The notes under the pieces were generated by a model, which did no database searches, had not been told where the DNA came from, and worked only from the letters and a program-made list of their open reading frames with translations. Made by a program: the position numbers and the translations under genes. DNA of 5,256 nucleotides from Anaerolineales bacterium UBA2029 (GTDB taxonomy: Bacteria > Chloroflexota > Anaerolineae > Aggregatilineales > Aggregatilineaceae), in NCBI GenBank assembly GCA_002332795.1, contig DDBP01000338.1, forward strand, positions 1 through 5,256, given 5' to 3'. Within the stretch, counting starts at the first letter, position 1. Every line of letters starts with the position of its first letter. Of this stretch, positions 5,217 through 5,256 are shown piece after piece.

Positions 5217-5256
5217 CCAGAGCAAGCGTTAAGGCTGGTTCGCCTGGTTTACCTCA

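Noticed and set aside
4503..5225. Minus-strand open frame of 240 codons opposite the PspA-like gene
   Set aside because: It begins in the C-rich repeat and mirrors the coiled-coil gene. It has no motif, and the plus strand has a strong ribosome binding site and a PspA-like pattern.

Overview
The window is GC-rich bacterial DNA, about two thirds G+C by eye, with strong GC bias at third codon positions. It has three GTG or TTG starts or start options and short intergenic gaps. The small protein at 2951-3280 resembles one I recall from Chloroflexota (Anaerolineae-like) genomes, and the C-rich intergenic repeat near 5160 fits that group too. I therefore lean towards an uncultured Chloroflexota bacterium, at moderate confidence only; no rRNA or other phylogenetic marker is present.

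Layout. On the minus strand, read right to left from a promoter-like region near 3310, there is a tight three-gene cluster. It holds a 109-aa protein of unknown function (3280-2951), a HAD-superfamily phosphatase-like protein with a TTG start 8 nt later (2942-1746), and a large multi-pass membrane protein resembling GT-C glycosyltransferases. The last begins about 34 nt after the HAD stop and runs off the left edge. Also on the minus strand, in its own unit, is panB (4302-3454), the first committed enzyme of pantothenate synthesis. Divergent from panB on the plus strand is a short coiled-coil protein (4515-5090) that looks like a divergent PspA/IM30 family member. No gene is visible in 5091-5256.

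How the genes relate. The three-gene cluster is probably one transcript, but nothing in the sequence proves a shared pathway. A soluble HAD phosphatase next to a polytopic GT-C-like enzyme would suit cell-envelope sugar or lipid-linked sugar metabolism, which is inference. panB stands alone, without panC, panD or panE in the window. The PspA-like gene would act at the inner membrane.

The least expected signal is non-coding. A 41-bp element with 35 of 41 identities occurs twice in opposite orientation, at 3350-3390 and 4372-4412. Each copy lies upstream of a promoter-like sequence and of a gene with a strong ribosome binding site, and together they bracket panB. A second, C-rich repeat pair (4406-4433 and 5160-5187) brackets the PspA-like gene. 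I see no CRISPR array, phage gene, transposase, tRNA or rRNA, and no convincing new multi-gene system.
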